Of a DNA stretch of 64,000 nucleotides, positions 1 to 13,700 are shown one piece after another; position 1 is the stretch's first letter; the number at the start of each line of letters is the position of its first letter. The notes below the pieces were generated by a model. It was not told the DNA's origin. It searched no databases and saw only the letters and a list, made by a program, of their open reading frames with translations. Origin of the DNA: Streptomyces iranensis (GTDB taxonomy: Bacteria; Actinomycetota; Actinomycetes; Streptomycetales; Streptomycetaceae). Position numbers and translations under genes: made by a program. Where the stretch lies: assembly GCF_017874715.1 (NCBI RefSeq), contig NZ_JAGGLR010000037.1, forward strand, positions 19,799 through 83,798, written 5' to 3'.

Positions 1-1
1 G

Positions 2-3000
2 CTGGTGACGGAAAGCCAGCCGTGGCCGGAGACCGGCCGGCCGCGTCGGGCGGGTGTGTCGGCTTTCGGGGTCAGTGGTACGAACGCGCATGTCGTCCTT
101 GAGAGCGCACCCGCCCAGTCCGTAAACAACGCGCAGCCCGTAGAGACACCGGTTGTGGCCTCGGAGCTGGTGCCGCTGGTGATATCAGCCAAGACGCTCC
201 CGGCCCTGACCGAACACGAGGACCGGCTGCGCGGCTACCTGGCCGCATCGCCCGAGGCAGACATGAGCGCTGTCGCTTCGACGCTGGCGCTGACGCGGTC
301 CGTTTTCGAGCACCGTGCCGTACTCCTCGGCGACGACACCGTTACCGGCACCGTTTCCGGCAGCGCAGTGTCCGACCCCCGGGTGGCGTTCGTCTTTCCC
401 GGGCAGGGGTGGCAGTGGCTGGGGATGGGTAGTGCGCTGCGGGGTTCGTCGGTGGTGTTCGCCGAGCGGATGGCCGAGTGTGCGGCGGCGTTGAGTGAGT
501 TCGTGGACTGGGATCTGTTCACGGTTCTGGATGATCCGGCGGTGGTGGACCGGGTTGATGTGGTCCAGCCTGCTTCCTGGGCGGTGATGGTTTCCCTGGC
601 TGCGGTGTGGCAGGCGGCCGGTGTGCGGCCGGACGCGGTGATTGGTCATTCGCAGGGTGAGATCGCCGCAGCCTGTGTGGCGGGTGCGGTGTCGTTGCGG
701 GATGCGGCGCGGATTGTGGCGTTGCGCAGTCAGGTGATCGCGCGGGGTCTGGCGGGCCGGGGTGCGATGGCATCGGTGGCGTTGCCCGCGCAGGATGTCG
801 AGCTGGTCGACGGGGCGTGGATCGCGGCCCGTAATGGTCCGGCGTCCACGGTGATTGCGGGTGCGCCGGAGGCGGTGGACCGTGTGCTGGCGGTTCATGA
901 GGGACAAGGGGCGCGGGTCCGGCGGATCACTGTTGACTATGCCTCGCACACCCCGCATGTCGAGCTGATCCGTGACGAACTGCTCGACATCACTGCAGGT
1001 GTCGGTTCGCAGGCTCCGGTGGTGCCGTGGCTGTCGACAGTCGATGGCACGTGGGTCGAAGGCCCGCTCGACGCGGAGTACTGGTATCGGAACTTGCGTG
1101 AGCAGGTGGGCTTCGACCTCGCCGTCGGCCAGTTGCGTGGCGAGGGCGACACCGTGTTTGTGGAAGTCAGTGCGAGTCCGGTGTTGTTGCAGGCGATGGA
1201 CGACGATGCGGTTACGGTTGCCACGCTGCGTCGTGACGACGGGGACGCCGCTCGGATGCTAACCGCTCTGGCACAGGCGTTTGTCGAGGGCGTGACCGTT
1301 GACTGGCCCGCAATCCTGGGCACCGCCACGACACGGGTACTGGACCTTCCGACGTACGCGTTCCAGCACCAGCGCTTCTGGGCCGAGGGTGTGGACCGGT
1401 CGGATGCGGGTGGTCATCCGTTGCTGGGTGTGGCGGTGGAGTTGCCTGAGTCCGATGGTGTGCTGTTGACCGGGCGGGTATCACTGGCCACGCATGCCTG
1501 GCTGGCTGATCACGCGGTCCGGGGCAGTGTGCTGCTTCCCGGTACCGGGTTTGTGGAGTTGGTTGTCCGCGCCGCCGATGAGGTGGGGTGTGACGTCGTC
1601 GATGAGCTGGTGATCGAAACGCCGCTTCTGCTGCCATCGTCCGGTAGTGTGCAATTGTCCGTCTCGGTCGGCGAGCCTGACGAATCCGGGCGCCGCGGAG
1701 TGAGGGTCTTTTCCCGGGCGGATGGCGCGGATACCTGGACTCGCCACGTTTCGGCCACGATCGGCGTCTCTGAGGCTGCCCTCTCGCTACCAGAGTTTGC
1801 TGCCTGGCCTCCCGCACAGGCAGAGCCGGTGGACTTGGGTGATTTCTACGACCAGCTGACTGGGGCCGGTTACGAGTACGGTCCCGCCTTCCAGGGGCTG
1901 CAGGCCGCGTGGCGCGACGGAAACACCGTCTACGCCGAGGTTGTCCTGGCCGAGGAGCAGGCGCAGGAGGCGGCACAGTTTGCGGTGCATCCGGCGCTGT
2001 TGGACGCTGCCTTGCACGCCGGGATTCTGAACACACTCGACACCGCCGAGCAGGGTGTGCGGCTGCCGTTCTCCTGGAACGGTGTCCAGGTCCAGGTCCA
2101 GGCCACTGGCATGGCCACGCTACGCGTTGCGATAACACCAGCGGCAGACGGCTGGAGTGTGCGGGTCGCCGACGACAGCGGCCGACCGGTGGTTACCGTC
2201 GACTCGCTCGTAACGCGGCCGGTGACGGCCGACGCCCTCGGCTCCGCTGCTGACGACCTGCTCACGGTGATCTGGACGGAGATCCCCACCCCCCGGCAGA
2301 CCGACCTGAGCGTCGCCCGGTTCGAAGACCTGGCAGACGGTGATGTGCCGGTGCCCGAGGTGGTGGTCTTCACCGCACTCCCCGACAGCAGCGAGAGCCC
2401 GCTGGACCCGCTGGCGCAGACCCGCATGCTGACCGCCCATGTCCTCCAGGCAGTCCAGGAGTGGCTGGCCGGGGAACGTTTCACCGACAGCACCCTTGTC
2501 GTGCGGATCGGTACCGGTCTGGCCGCCGCCGCGGTGTCGGGTCTGATGCGGTCTGCCCAGTCGGAACACCCCGGCCGGTTCGTCCTGGTCGAAAGCGACG
2601 ACAGCCTCACCCTCCAGCAACTGGCCGCGAGTGTCGGATTGGACGAGCCGCGGCTGCGGGTCAGCGACGGCCGGCTCGAGGTACCGCGGCTGGCCCGGAC
2701 GAATACGCCGGATAGCAGCCCGCTGACGATCCCCGACAGTCGTGGATGGCTGCTGGAGCAGTCCCGCAGCGGAACCCTGCAAGACCTCGCCCTGGTACCC
2801 GCCGACACCGCCGAACGGCTCCTGCAACCCGGCGAAGTACGGGTGGACGTACGCGCCGCAGGCCTGAACTTCCGCGATGTTCTTATCGCGCTCGGCACTT
2901 ACCCAGGTGAGGCTGTGATCGGGGCTGAGGCCGCGGGCGTGGTGCTCGAGGTCGGCTCGGAGGTCCAGGATCTGGCTCCGGGAGATCGAGTGTTCGGTCT

Positions 3001-4745
3001 TGTGGGCGGCGGGTTCGGGGCGGTCGCGATCGCTGATTGCCGGATGCTGGGTGTGATGCCCGATGGTTGGTCCTTCACTACAGCGGCATCCGTTCCGGTT
3101 GTGTTCGCCACCGCGTATTACGGGTTGGTGGATCTGGCCGGGCTGAGTGCGGGTGAGTCCGTGCTGATCCACGCCGCAGCCGGTGGAGTGGGCATGGCAG
3201 CGACCCAGATCGCCCGCCACCTCGACGCGCAGATCTACGCGACCGCCAGCACCGGTAAGCAGCACGTCCTGCGTGAGGCGGGTCTGGAGGATGCCCGGAT
3301 CGGGGACTCGCGTACCACTGGCTTCCGGGAAGTGGTCCTGGACACCACTGACGGCCGGGGTGTCGATGTCGTCCTGAACTCCCTCAGCGGCGACTTCGTC
3401 GATGCTTCGCTTGATCTGCTGCCTCGTGGTGGCCGGTTCGTGGAGATGGGCAAGACCGACATCCGTGACCCGCACCAGGTCACCGCCGAGCGGCCGGGTA
3501 CCAGCTACCAGGCGTTCGACCTGATGGATGCCGGTCCGGACCGGCTGCGGGAGATCATCGCCGAGTTGCTCACCCTGTTCGCCCAGGGTGTACTGCTGCC
3601 CCTGCCGGTGCAGGCCTGGGACATCCGTCAGGCCCGTGATGCGTTCAGCTGGATGAGCCGCGCCCGCCACATCGGCAAGATCGTCCTCACCGTCCCTCAG
3701 CAACTCGACGCCAACGGCACGGTTCTGGTGACCGGTGGTTCAGGTGTCCTGGCGGGGATCGCGGCCCGGCATCTGGTGGCCGAGCAGGGTGTGCGTCATC
3801 TGCTACTGCTGTCCCGTAGCGCTCCGGACGATGCGCTGATCAACGAGCTCGGTGAGCTGGGCGCCCGGGTCGACACGGCGATCTGCGACGTGTCGGATCG
3901 TGCCGGGCTGGCACAGATACTCGCCGGTGTATCACCAGAGCATCCACTGACTGCGGTGATTCACACCGCGGGCGTGCTCGACGACGGTGTGGTGGAGTCC
4001 CTGACCGCGCAGCGGCTGGACACGGTGCTGCGGCCCAAGGCCGACGGCGCGTGGCACCTGCACGAACTCACCCGGGACGCCGACCTGGCCGCGTTCATCA
4101 TGTACTCCTCCGCCGCCGGTGTTCTCGGTAGTGCGGGGCAGGGTAACTATGCGGCGGCCAATGCGTTTGTGGATGCTTTGGCTGAGCAGCGTTGTGTTGA
4201 GGGTCTGCCTGCGTTGGCGGTGGCGTGGGGTTTGTGGGAGGACGCCAGTGGCCTGACCGCTGGAATGTCCGATACGGATCGTGACCGGATTCGGCGTGGT
4301 GGGCTGCGGGCTATCTCCGCTGTGCGTGGGATGGGCTTGCTCGATGCCGCGTCACGTCACGGTGAGCCTGTTCTGCTCGCTGCGGCGATGGAGCCTGTGC
4401 GTGATGTCGAGGTTCCGGCGTTGCTGCGTTTGTTGCATCGCCCGGTTGCCCGGCGGGCTGCCTCTACCGGCGGCTCGTCGGTGCAGTGGCTGACCCGCTT
4501 GACGCCTGCGGAGCGGGCGAAGGCACTGCTGAAGCTGGTGTCTGACGGCGCCGCGACGGTTCTGGGACATGCCGACGCCGACAGCATTCCGGCGACTGCA
4601 GCGTTCAAGGATTTGGGCATCGATTCGCTGACCGCGGTGGAGTTGCGGAACAGCTTGACGAAGGCCACGGGGTTGCGGTTGCCCGCCACGTTGGTGTTCG
4701 ACTACCCGACCCCGACGGCCTTGGCCGTCAGGCTGGGGGAGTTGT
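2..4745 (+). other. PKS module 1 in window: (KS end)-AT-DH-ER-KR-ACP, methylmalonyl, fully reducing
   Basis: KS tail to about 110. AT about 380-1320 has GHSQGE (644-661) and YASH (938-949), the signature of methylmalonyl-CoA selectivity. DH about 1411-2215 keeps the catalytic His (1511-1513) and the Asp of HPALLD (2003-2005). ER about 2740-3690 has the NADPH-binding AAAGGVGMAA motif and LNFRDVLIALGTYPG. The Tyr in that last motif is the residue correlated in published work with a 2S methyl branch, so the stereochemistry is inference. KR about 3718-4370 has an LDD motif (B-type) and Tyr 4148-4150. The ACP phosphopantetheine Ser is at 4625-4627. Predicted output: saturated beta carbon with an alpha methyl. 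Confidence 0.9.
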
Positions 4746-7700
4746 TCGTCGGGGAGACTCCTGTTCCGGTACGTCCGTCGGTGTCGGTGGTGGGGCAGGA
4801 CGAGCCGTTGGCGATTGTGGGTATGGCGTGCCGTCTGCCGGGTGGGGTGTCGTCGCCGGAGGATCTGTGGCGCTTGGTCGAGTCGGGTACGGATGCGATC
4901 TCCGGATTCCCCACCGACCGTGGCTGGGACGTGGAGAATCTGTTCGGCGCCGCAGCTGGCAGCTCCTACCGCCTGCAGGGTGGCTTCCTGGACGCTGCGG
5001 CTGGCTTTGATGCCTCGTTCTTCGGGATCAGTCCGCGTGAGGCGTTGGCGATGGATCCGCAGCAGCGGCTGGTGCTGGAGGTGTCCTGGGAGGCGTTCGA
5101 GCGGGCCGGGATCGAGCCGGGTTCCCTCCGTGGTACTGATACCGGTGTTTTCATGGGTGCGTACCCCGGTGGCTACGGCATCGGTGCCGACCTCGGCGGC
5201 TTCGGCGCCACCGCGAGCGCGGTCAGTGTCCTGTCCGGCCGGGTGTCGTATTTCTTCGGCCTCGAGGGCCCCGCCATCACGGTGGACACGGCGTGTTCGT
5301 CGTCGTTGGTGGCGTTGCATCAGGCGGGTTATGCCCTGCGGCAGGGTGAGTGCTCGCTGGCCCTGGTCGGTGGTGTCACTGTGATGGCCACGCCGCAGAC
5401 GTTCGTGGAGTTCGCTCGTCAGGGTGGCTTGGCCGGTGACGGTCGCAGTAAGGCTTTCTCGGACAGTGCGGACGGTGCCGGATTCTCCGAGGGCGTCGGC
5501 GTGCTGTTGGTGGAGCGTTTGTCGGATGCTCAGGCCAAGGGCCACCAGGTGCTGGCGATGCTCCGCAGTTCGGCGGTCAACCAGGACGGTGCGTCCAACG
5601 GGCTGACCGCGCCGAACGGTCCTTCGCAGCAGCGGGTGATCCAGGCCGCTCTCAGCAATGCGGGTCTGAGCACGGCTGAGGTGGATGTGGTCGAGGCGCA
5701 TGGCACGGGTACGACGTTGGGTGATCCGATCGAGGCCCAGGCGCTGCTGGCGACTTATGGTCAGGATCGTGAGCAGCCGTTGCTGCTGGGTTCGGTGAAG
5801 TCGAATCTGGGTCATACGCAGGCTGCTGCGGGTGTGTCGGGTGTCATCAAGATGGTGATGGCGTTGCAGCACGGGCTCGTGCCGCGGACGTTGCATGTGG
5901 ATGAGCCGTCACGTCATGTGGACTGGTCGGCGGGTGCGGTCGAGTTGGTGACGGAGAACCAGCCGTGGCCGGAGACCGGTCGGTCGCGTCGGGCAGGTGT
6001 GTCGTCGTTCGGGATCAGTGGCACCAACGCTCACGTCATCCTGGAGAGCGCACCCTTCACACCGCCTGTGGACACCACGGTGGTCGGGCCGGCACCGGAG
6101 TGGGTGCCGTTGGTAGTGTCGGCCAGGACGCAGTCGGCTCTGGTCGAGTATGAGGGTCGGTTGCGTGCGTATCTGGCGGCCTCGCCCGGGGTGGATGTGC
6201 GGGCTGTCGCATCGACGCTGGCGGTGACGCGGTCGGTGTTCGAGCACCGTGCCGTACTCCTTGGAGATGACACCGTCACCGGGACCGCCGGGTCGGATCC
6301 TCGGGTGGTGTTCGTCTTCCCGGGGCAGGGGTCGCAGCGTGCCGGTATGGGTGAGGAACTGGCCGCAGCGTTTCCGGTCTTCGCGCGGATCCATCAGCAG
6401 GTGTGGGATCTGCTGGATGTGCCCGACCTGGAGGTGAACGAGACCGGTTACGCCCAGCCCGCCCTGTTCGCATTGCAGGTGGCCCTGTTCGGGCTGCTGG
6501 AGTCGTGGGGTGTGCGCCCGGATGCGGTGGTCGGCCACTCTGTCGGCGAACTCGCCGCCGGATACGTGTCCGGGTTGTGGTCGCTGGAGGATGCCTGCAC
6601 GCTGGTGTCGGCGCGGGCCCGCCTGATGCAGGCTCTGCCTGCGGGTGGGGTGATGGTTGCTGTCCCGGTCTCCGAGGAACAAGCAGAAGCGGTCCTGTGC
6701 GATGGTGTGGAGATCGCGGCGGTCAACGGGCCGTCGTCGGTGGTTCTCTCCGGTGATGAGGCCGCGGTGCTGCAGGTCGCGGCGGGGCTGGGGAAGTGGA
6801 CGCGGTTGGCGACCAGCCACGCGTTCCACTCCGCCCGTATGGAGCCGATGCTGGAGGAGTTCCGGACGGTCGCCGAACGCCTGACCTACCACACACCCCG
6901 TCTCACCATGGCCGCGGGCGAGCAGGTCACCACCCCCGATTATTGGGTGCGGCAGGTTCGTGAGCCGGTCCGGTTCGGGGACCAGGTCGCCTCATACGGT
7001 GACGCGGTGTTCGTCGAGCTGGGTGCCGACCGGTCGCTGGCCCGCCTGATCGACGGCGTCGCCATGCTGCACGGCGACCATGAGGCACAGGCCGCTGTCA
7101 CCGCCCTGGCCCACCTGTATGTCAACGGCGTCACCGTGGACTGGCCCGCGGTGCTGGGCAATGTCCCGGCGCGGGTGCTGGACGTTCCGACGTATGCCTT
7201 CCAGCACCAGCGGTACTGGCTTGAGGGTGCGGACCGGGCGGCTGCGGGTGGTCATCCGCTGCTGGGTTCGGCGGTGGCGGTTCCCGGCTCGGATGGTGTG
7301 CTGCTGACCGGGCGGGTGTCGTTGGCTACGCATGCGTGGCTGGCTGATCACGCGGTGCGGGGTAGTGTGCTGCTGCCCGGTACCGGGTTTGTGGAACTGG
7401 TCGTTCGCGCCGCCGATGAGGTGGGCTGCGACGTCATCGACGAGCTGGTGATCGAAACCCCGCTCCTGCTGCCGCAGACCGGCGGTGTGCAACTGTCTGT
7501 CGCGGTCGCCGAGTCCGACGAGTCCGGACGCCGGGCGGTGACGGTCTTCTCCCGGGCGGACAACGTCGATACCTGGACGCGGCACGCCACGGTCATGGTC
7601 AGCAACTCTGACACGACCCTCTCGCTGCCGGACCTCAATGCGTGGCCACCTGCCCAGGCCCAGCCGGTGAACGTGGCCGACTTCTACGATCAGTTGACCG

Positions 7701-10700
7701 TGGTGGGCTACGAGTACGGTCCCGCCTTCCAGGGACTGCAGGCTGCGTGGCGCGACGGGGACACCGTCTACGCTGAGGTTGTCCTCGCCGAGGAGCAGGC
7801 ACAAGACGCGGCACGATATGCCGTGCACCCGGCCCTACTCGATGCTGCCCTGCACGCCGGGATCCTGAATACACCCGACACCGAGCAGGGCGTGCGGTTG
7901 CCGTTCTCCTGGAACCAGGTTCAGGTCCACGCGGCCGGCTCGGCGATGTTGCGTGTCGCCGTGACACAGGCAGCGGACGGCTGGAGTGTGCGGGCCGCTG
8001 ATGATACCGGCCGACCGGTGGCCACCATCGGCTCCCTCGTGACTCGCCCGGTAACGGCCGACACACTCGGCTCCACCACCGACGACCTGCTCGCCCTGAC
8101 ATGGACGGAGATCCCGGCCCCTCAGGAGACCAGCCTGACCACAGGCCGCTTCGAAGACCTGGCGGACGGTGATGTGCCGGTGCCCGAGGTGGTGGTCTTC
8201 ACCGCACGCCCCGACAGTAGCGAGAGCCCGCTGGTCCAGACTCGTACGCTGACCGACCAGGTCCTCCAGGCAGTCCAGGAGTGGCTGGCCGGGGAACGCT
8301 TCACCGACAGCACACTGATTGTGCGGATCGGCACTGGCTTGGCCGCTGCCGCAGTGTCGGGTCTGATGCGGTCGGCCCAGGCGGAACATCCGGGCCGGTT
8401 TGTCCTGGTGGAGAGCGACGACGACACCCTCACCCCGGACCAGCTGGCCGCCACCGTCGGATTGGATGAGCCACGGCTGCGGATCAGCGACGGCCGGTTC
8501 GAAGTGCCACGGCTGACCCGCACGCATGCCGATGAGCCTGAGCCTGAAAGGGCGTGGGATCCGGATGGCACGGTCCTGGTCACGGGTGGTTCGGGTGTTC
8601 TGGCGGGGATCGTCGCCCGGCACCTGGTGACCGAACGTGGTGTGCGCCATCTCCTGCTGGTCTCCCGCAGCGCTCCGGATGAGGCACTGATCAGCGAGCT
8701 CGGTGAACTGGGCGCCCAGGTGGCCACGGCGGCCTGTGACGTATCGGATCGCGCTGGGTTGGCGCGGGTGCTGGCGGGTGTGTCACCTGAACACCCGTTG
8801 ACGGCGGTGATTCATACCGCGGGTGTGGTGGATGACGGTGTCGTGGAGTCCTTGACCGCGCAGCGGCTGGAGACAGTGTTGCGGCCCAAGGCCGATGGCG
8901 CCTGGCACCTGCATGAGCTCACCCGTGATGCCGACCTGGCTGCGTTCGTCATGTACTCCTCGGCTGCGGGTGTATTCGGTAGTGCGGGGCAAGGCAACTA
9001 TGCGGTGGCGAACGCGTTCCTGGACGCTCTCGCCGAGCAACGTCGTGCCGAGGGTCTGCCCGCACTCGCGCTGGCCTGGGGCCTCTGGGAGGACACGAGC
9101 GGCCTGACCGCGAATCTGACCGATACAGACCGTGACCGGATCCGGCGCAGCGGCATGCGGGCCATCTCCGCCGAGCACGGGATGCGGCTGTTCGACAGCG
9201 CATCACGCCACAGCGACCCGGTTCTCGTGGCCGCGGTGATGGAGCCGGTACGGGAGGTCGAAGTTCCGGCGTTGCTGCGATCGTTGCATCGCCCGGTTGC
9301 CCGACGGGCGGCCTCCGGTGGTGCAGCGGTGCAGTGGCTGGCCGCTCTGGCGCCGGAGGAGCGGGCGAAGGCACTGGTAAAGGTGGTGTGTGACAGTGCC
9401 GCGACGGTTCTGGGACACACCGACGTCGACAGTATTCCGGTGACTGCCGCGTTCAGGGATCTGGGCATCGATTCGCTGACGGCGGTGGAACTACGGAACA
9501 GCCTGACGAAGGCCACGGGACTGCGGCTGCCCGCCACGATGGTGTTCGACTACCCGACGGCAGGTGCCCTGGCTGCCCGGTTGGAGGAGTTGTTCACCGG
9601 CGAGAATCCTGTTCAGGTACGCACGCCAATGTCGGCGGCCGTGGGGCAGGACGAGCCGTTGGCGATCGTGGGCATGGCCTGCCGCCTGCCCGGTGGAGTC
9701 TTCTCTCCTGAGGATCTGTGGCGTCTCGTGGAGTCGGGTACGGACGCGATCTCCGGTTTCCCCACGGACCGTGGCTGGGACGTGGAGAACTTGTTCGACT
9801 CGGATCCGGATGCGGCAGGGAAGTCGTACTGCGTAGAGGGCGGCTTCCTGGAGACCGCGGCCAACTTTGATGCCTCGTTCTTCGGGATCAGCCCGCGTGA
9901 GGCATTGGCGATGGACCCGCAGCAGCGACTGGTCCTGGAGGTGTCCTGGGAGGCGTTCGAACGGGCCGGGATCGAGCCCGGTTCCGTACGCGGCAGCGAC
10001 ACCGGCGTCTTCATGGGCGCATTCCCGGGCGGTTACGGCATCGGCGCAGACCTCGAAGGTTATGGTGCGACCGCTGGCCTCAATGTGCTGTCCGGTCGAC
10101 TGTCGTACTTCTTCGGCCTCGAGGGGCCCGCGGTCACGGTGGACACGGCGTGTTCCTCGTCGCTGGTCGCCCTGCACCAAGCGGGATATGCCCTGCGACA
10201 GGGTGAGTGTTCGCTGGCCCTGGTCGGCGGCGTGACCGTGATGGCCACACCACATACCTTCGTGGAGTTCTCCCGTCAGCGCGGCCTGGCCTCCGATGGC
10301 CGGTGCAAGGCGTTCGCCGACAGCGCGGACGGCACGGGATGGTCTGAGGGCGTCGGCGTCCTGCTGGTGGAGCGTCTGTCACACGCTCAGGCCAAGGGCC
10401 ACCAGGTGTTGGCCGTGGTCCGTAGCTCGGCGGTGAACCAGGACGGTGCGTCGAACGGCCTGTCCGCGCCGAATGGGCCCTCGCAACAGCGGGTGATCCG
10501 GCAGGCGCTGGCCAACGCGGGGTTGACCACGGCTGGGGTGGATGTGGTCGAGGCGCATGGCACGGGTACGACGCTGGGTGACCCGATCGAGGCCCAGGCG
10601 GTGATCGCCACCTATGGTCAGGACCGTGAGCAGCCTGTGCTGCTGGGTTCGGTGAAGTCGAATGTCGGTCATACGCAGGCTGCCGCGGGTGTGTCGGGTG

Positions 10701-13700
10701 TCATCAAGATGGTGATGGCGTTGCAGCACGGTTTCGTGCCGCGCACATTGCATGTCGATGAGCCGTCGCGGCACGTGGACTGGACGGAGGGCGCGGTTGA
10801 GCTGGTAACGGAGAACCGGCCGTGGCCGGAGACCGGCCGACCGCGTCGCGCAGGCGTGTCGTCCTTCGGTGTCAGCGGCACTAATGCCCATGTCATCCTG
10901 GAAAGCGCACCTCCCACGCAGGCTGTGGAGCATATGCGGCCTGTCGATGCGCCGGTGGTGGCGTCGGAGTTGGTGCCGTTGGTGATTTCGGCCAAGACGC
11001 AGTCGGCTTTGACTGAGCACGAGGGCCGGTTGCGCACCTACCTGGCGGCGTCGCCTGGGGTGGATGTGCGGGGTGTGGCGTCGACGCTTGCGATGACACG
11101 TTCGGTGTTCGAGCACCGTGCGGTGCTGATGGGTGACGGTACTGTCACCGGGACCGCCGGGTCTGATCCTCAGGTGGTGTTCGTCTTCCCGGGGCAGGGG
11201 TCGCAGCGGGCTGGTATGGGTGAGGAACTGGCCGCAGCGTTCCCCGTCTTCGCGCGGATCCATCAGCAGGTGTGGGATCTGCTGGATGTGCCCGATCTGG
11301 AGGTGAACGAGACCGGTTACGCCCAGCCCGCGCTGTTCGCTTTGCAGGTGGCGCTGTTCGGGTTGCTGGAGTCGTGGGGTGTGGGTCCGGACGCGGTGAT
11401 CGGCCACTCTGTCGGCGAACTCGCCGCCGGATACGTGGCCGGGCTGTGGTCGCTGGAGGACGCCTGCACGCTGGTGTCGGCGCGGGCCCGTCTGATGCAG
11501 GCCCTGCCCCCGGGTGGGGTGATGGTTGCTGTCCCGGTGTCGGAGGATGAGGCCCGGGTCGTGCTGGGTGAGGGTGTGGAGATCGCTGCGGTCAACGGGC
11601 CGTCGTCGGTGGTTCTCTCCGGTGATGAGGCCGCGGTGCTGCAGGCCGCGGCGGGGCTGGGGAAGTGGACGCGGTTGGCGACCAGCCACGCGTTCCATTC
11701 CGCCCGCATGGAGCCGATGCTGGAGGAGTTCCGGACGGTCGCCGAACGCCTGACCTACCAAACACCTCGGGTCACCATGGCCGCGGGCGAGCAGGTCGCC
11801 ACCCCCGACTATTGGGTGCGGCAGGTCCGTGAGCCGGTCCGGTTCGGGGAGCAGGCCGCTTCCTTCGGTGACGCGGTGTTCGTCGAGCTGGGTGCCGACC
11901 GGTCGCTGGCTCGCCTGGTCGACGGTGTCGCGATGCTGCACGGTGACCACGAGGCACAGGCCGCTGTCAGCGCCCTGGCCCACCTGTACGTCAACGGCGT
12001 GACTGTCGACTGGTCTGCGGTGCTGGGCAATGTCCCGGCACGGGTGCTGGATCTTCCGACGTATGCCTTCCAGCATCAGCGGTATTGGGCCGAGGCCGGT
12101 CGGTCTGCTGATGTGTCGGGGGCGGGGTTGGATGCGGTGCGGCATCCGTTGCTGGGTGCGGTGGTGGCGTTGCCGGGTTCGGACGGTGTGGTGTTGACCG
12201 GGCGGGTGTCGCTGGCCACGCACGCGTGGCTGGCTGATCACGCGGTGCGGGGTAGTGTGCTGCTGCCCGGTACCGGGTTCGTTGAGTTGGTTGTCCGCGC
12301 GGCTGACGAGGTGGGCTGTGACGTCGTCGACGAGCTGATCGTTGAAGCCCCGCTTCTGCTGCCGCAGACCGGTGGTGTGCAGGTGTCGGTGTCGGTCGGT
12401 GAGGCTGACGAGTCCGGACACCGCGCGGTGACGGTCTTCTCCCGGGCGGACAACGCCGATACCTGGGTTCGGCACGTTTCCGCAGTGATCAGTACCTCTG
12501 ACTCGACGGTCGCGTTGCCGGAGTTTGCCTCGTGGCCTCCCGCACAGGCACAGCCGGTGGACGTGACGGGCTTCTACGACCGGCTGGTGGCAGAAGGGTA
12601 TGAGTACGGTCCCGTGTTCCAGGGATTGCAGGCTGCGTGGCGTGACGGGGACACCGTCTTCGCCGAGGTTGCTCTGGCTGAGGAGCAGGCGCAGGAGGCG
12701 GCGCGGTTCGCGGTGCATCCGGCGCTGTTGGACGCTGCCTTGCACGCCTGCACTCTGAACACACCCGACGCCGAGCGGAGCGTGGGGTTGCCGTTCTCCT
12801 GGAACCACGTCCAGGTCCATGCCACTGGTTCGGCCACGCTGCGTGTCGCGGTGGCACCGACAGTGGACGGCTGGAGTGTGCGGGTCGCTGATGACATCGG
12901 CCGGCCGGTGGCTACCGTGGGCTCGCTCGTGACGCGGGCGGTGACGGCCGATGCGCTCGGTTCCGCCGCCGATGACCTGCTCGCCTTGACATGGACGGAG
13001 ATCCCGGTCCCTCAGGAGACCGGCCTGACGGTCGGCCGGTTCGAGGATCTGGTGTCGGGTGGTGATGTGCCGGTGCCCGAGGTGGTGGTCTCCACCGCAC
13101 TCCCCGGCAACGACGACCCGCTGGAACAAACACGAAAGCTGACCGCCCAGGTCCTGCAAACAGTCCAGGAGTGGCTGGCCGGGGAACGCTTCACCGACAG
13201 CACCCTGGTCGTGCGGACCGGGACCGGGCTGGGCTCCGCCGCCGTGTCGGGGCTGATGCGGTCGGCCCAGTCCGAACACCCCGGCCGGTTCATCCTGGTC
13301 GAAAGCGACGACGACACCCTCACCTCGGACCAGCTGGCCGCCACCGTCGGACTGGACGAGCCGCGGCTGCGGATCAGCGACAACCGGTACGAAGTGCCAC
13401 GCCTGACCCGCACGCATGCCGCTGAACCCGAGTCGGAAAAGGTTTGGGATCCGGATGGCACGGTCCTGGTCACGGGTGGTTCGGGTGTGCTGGCGGGGAT
13501 CGTCGCCCGGCACCTGGTGGCCGAACGTGGTGTGCGTCATCTGCTGCTGCTGTCCCGCAGCGCTCCGGATGATGCCCTGATCAGCGAGCTCGGTGAACTG
13601 GGCGCCCAGGTCGACACAGTGGCCTGTGACGTGTCGGATCGTGCCGGGCTGGCGCGGGTGTTGGCGGGTGTGTCACCGGAGCATCCGTTGACGGCGGTGA

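Noticed and set aside
5..7. GTG at position 5 as the start of the PKS
   Set aside because: It matches an internal Val codon in the KS C-terminus of all the internal copies; the gene continues upstream of the window.
10379..13540. 1053-codon open frame on the minus strand inside the PKS
   Set aside because: Antisense to conserved KS/AT/DH/KR domains; His/Arg/Pro/Gln-rich composition without any domain. It reflects GC-rich third positions on the coding strand.
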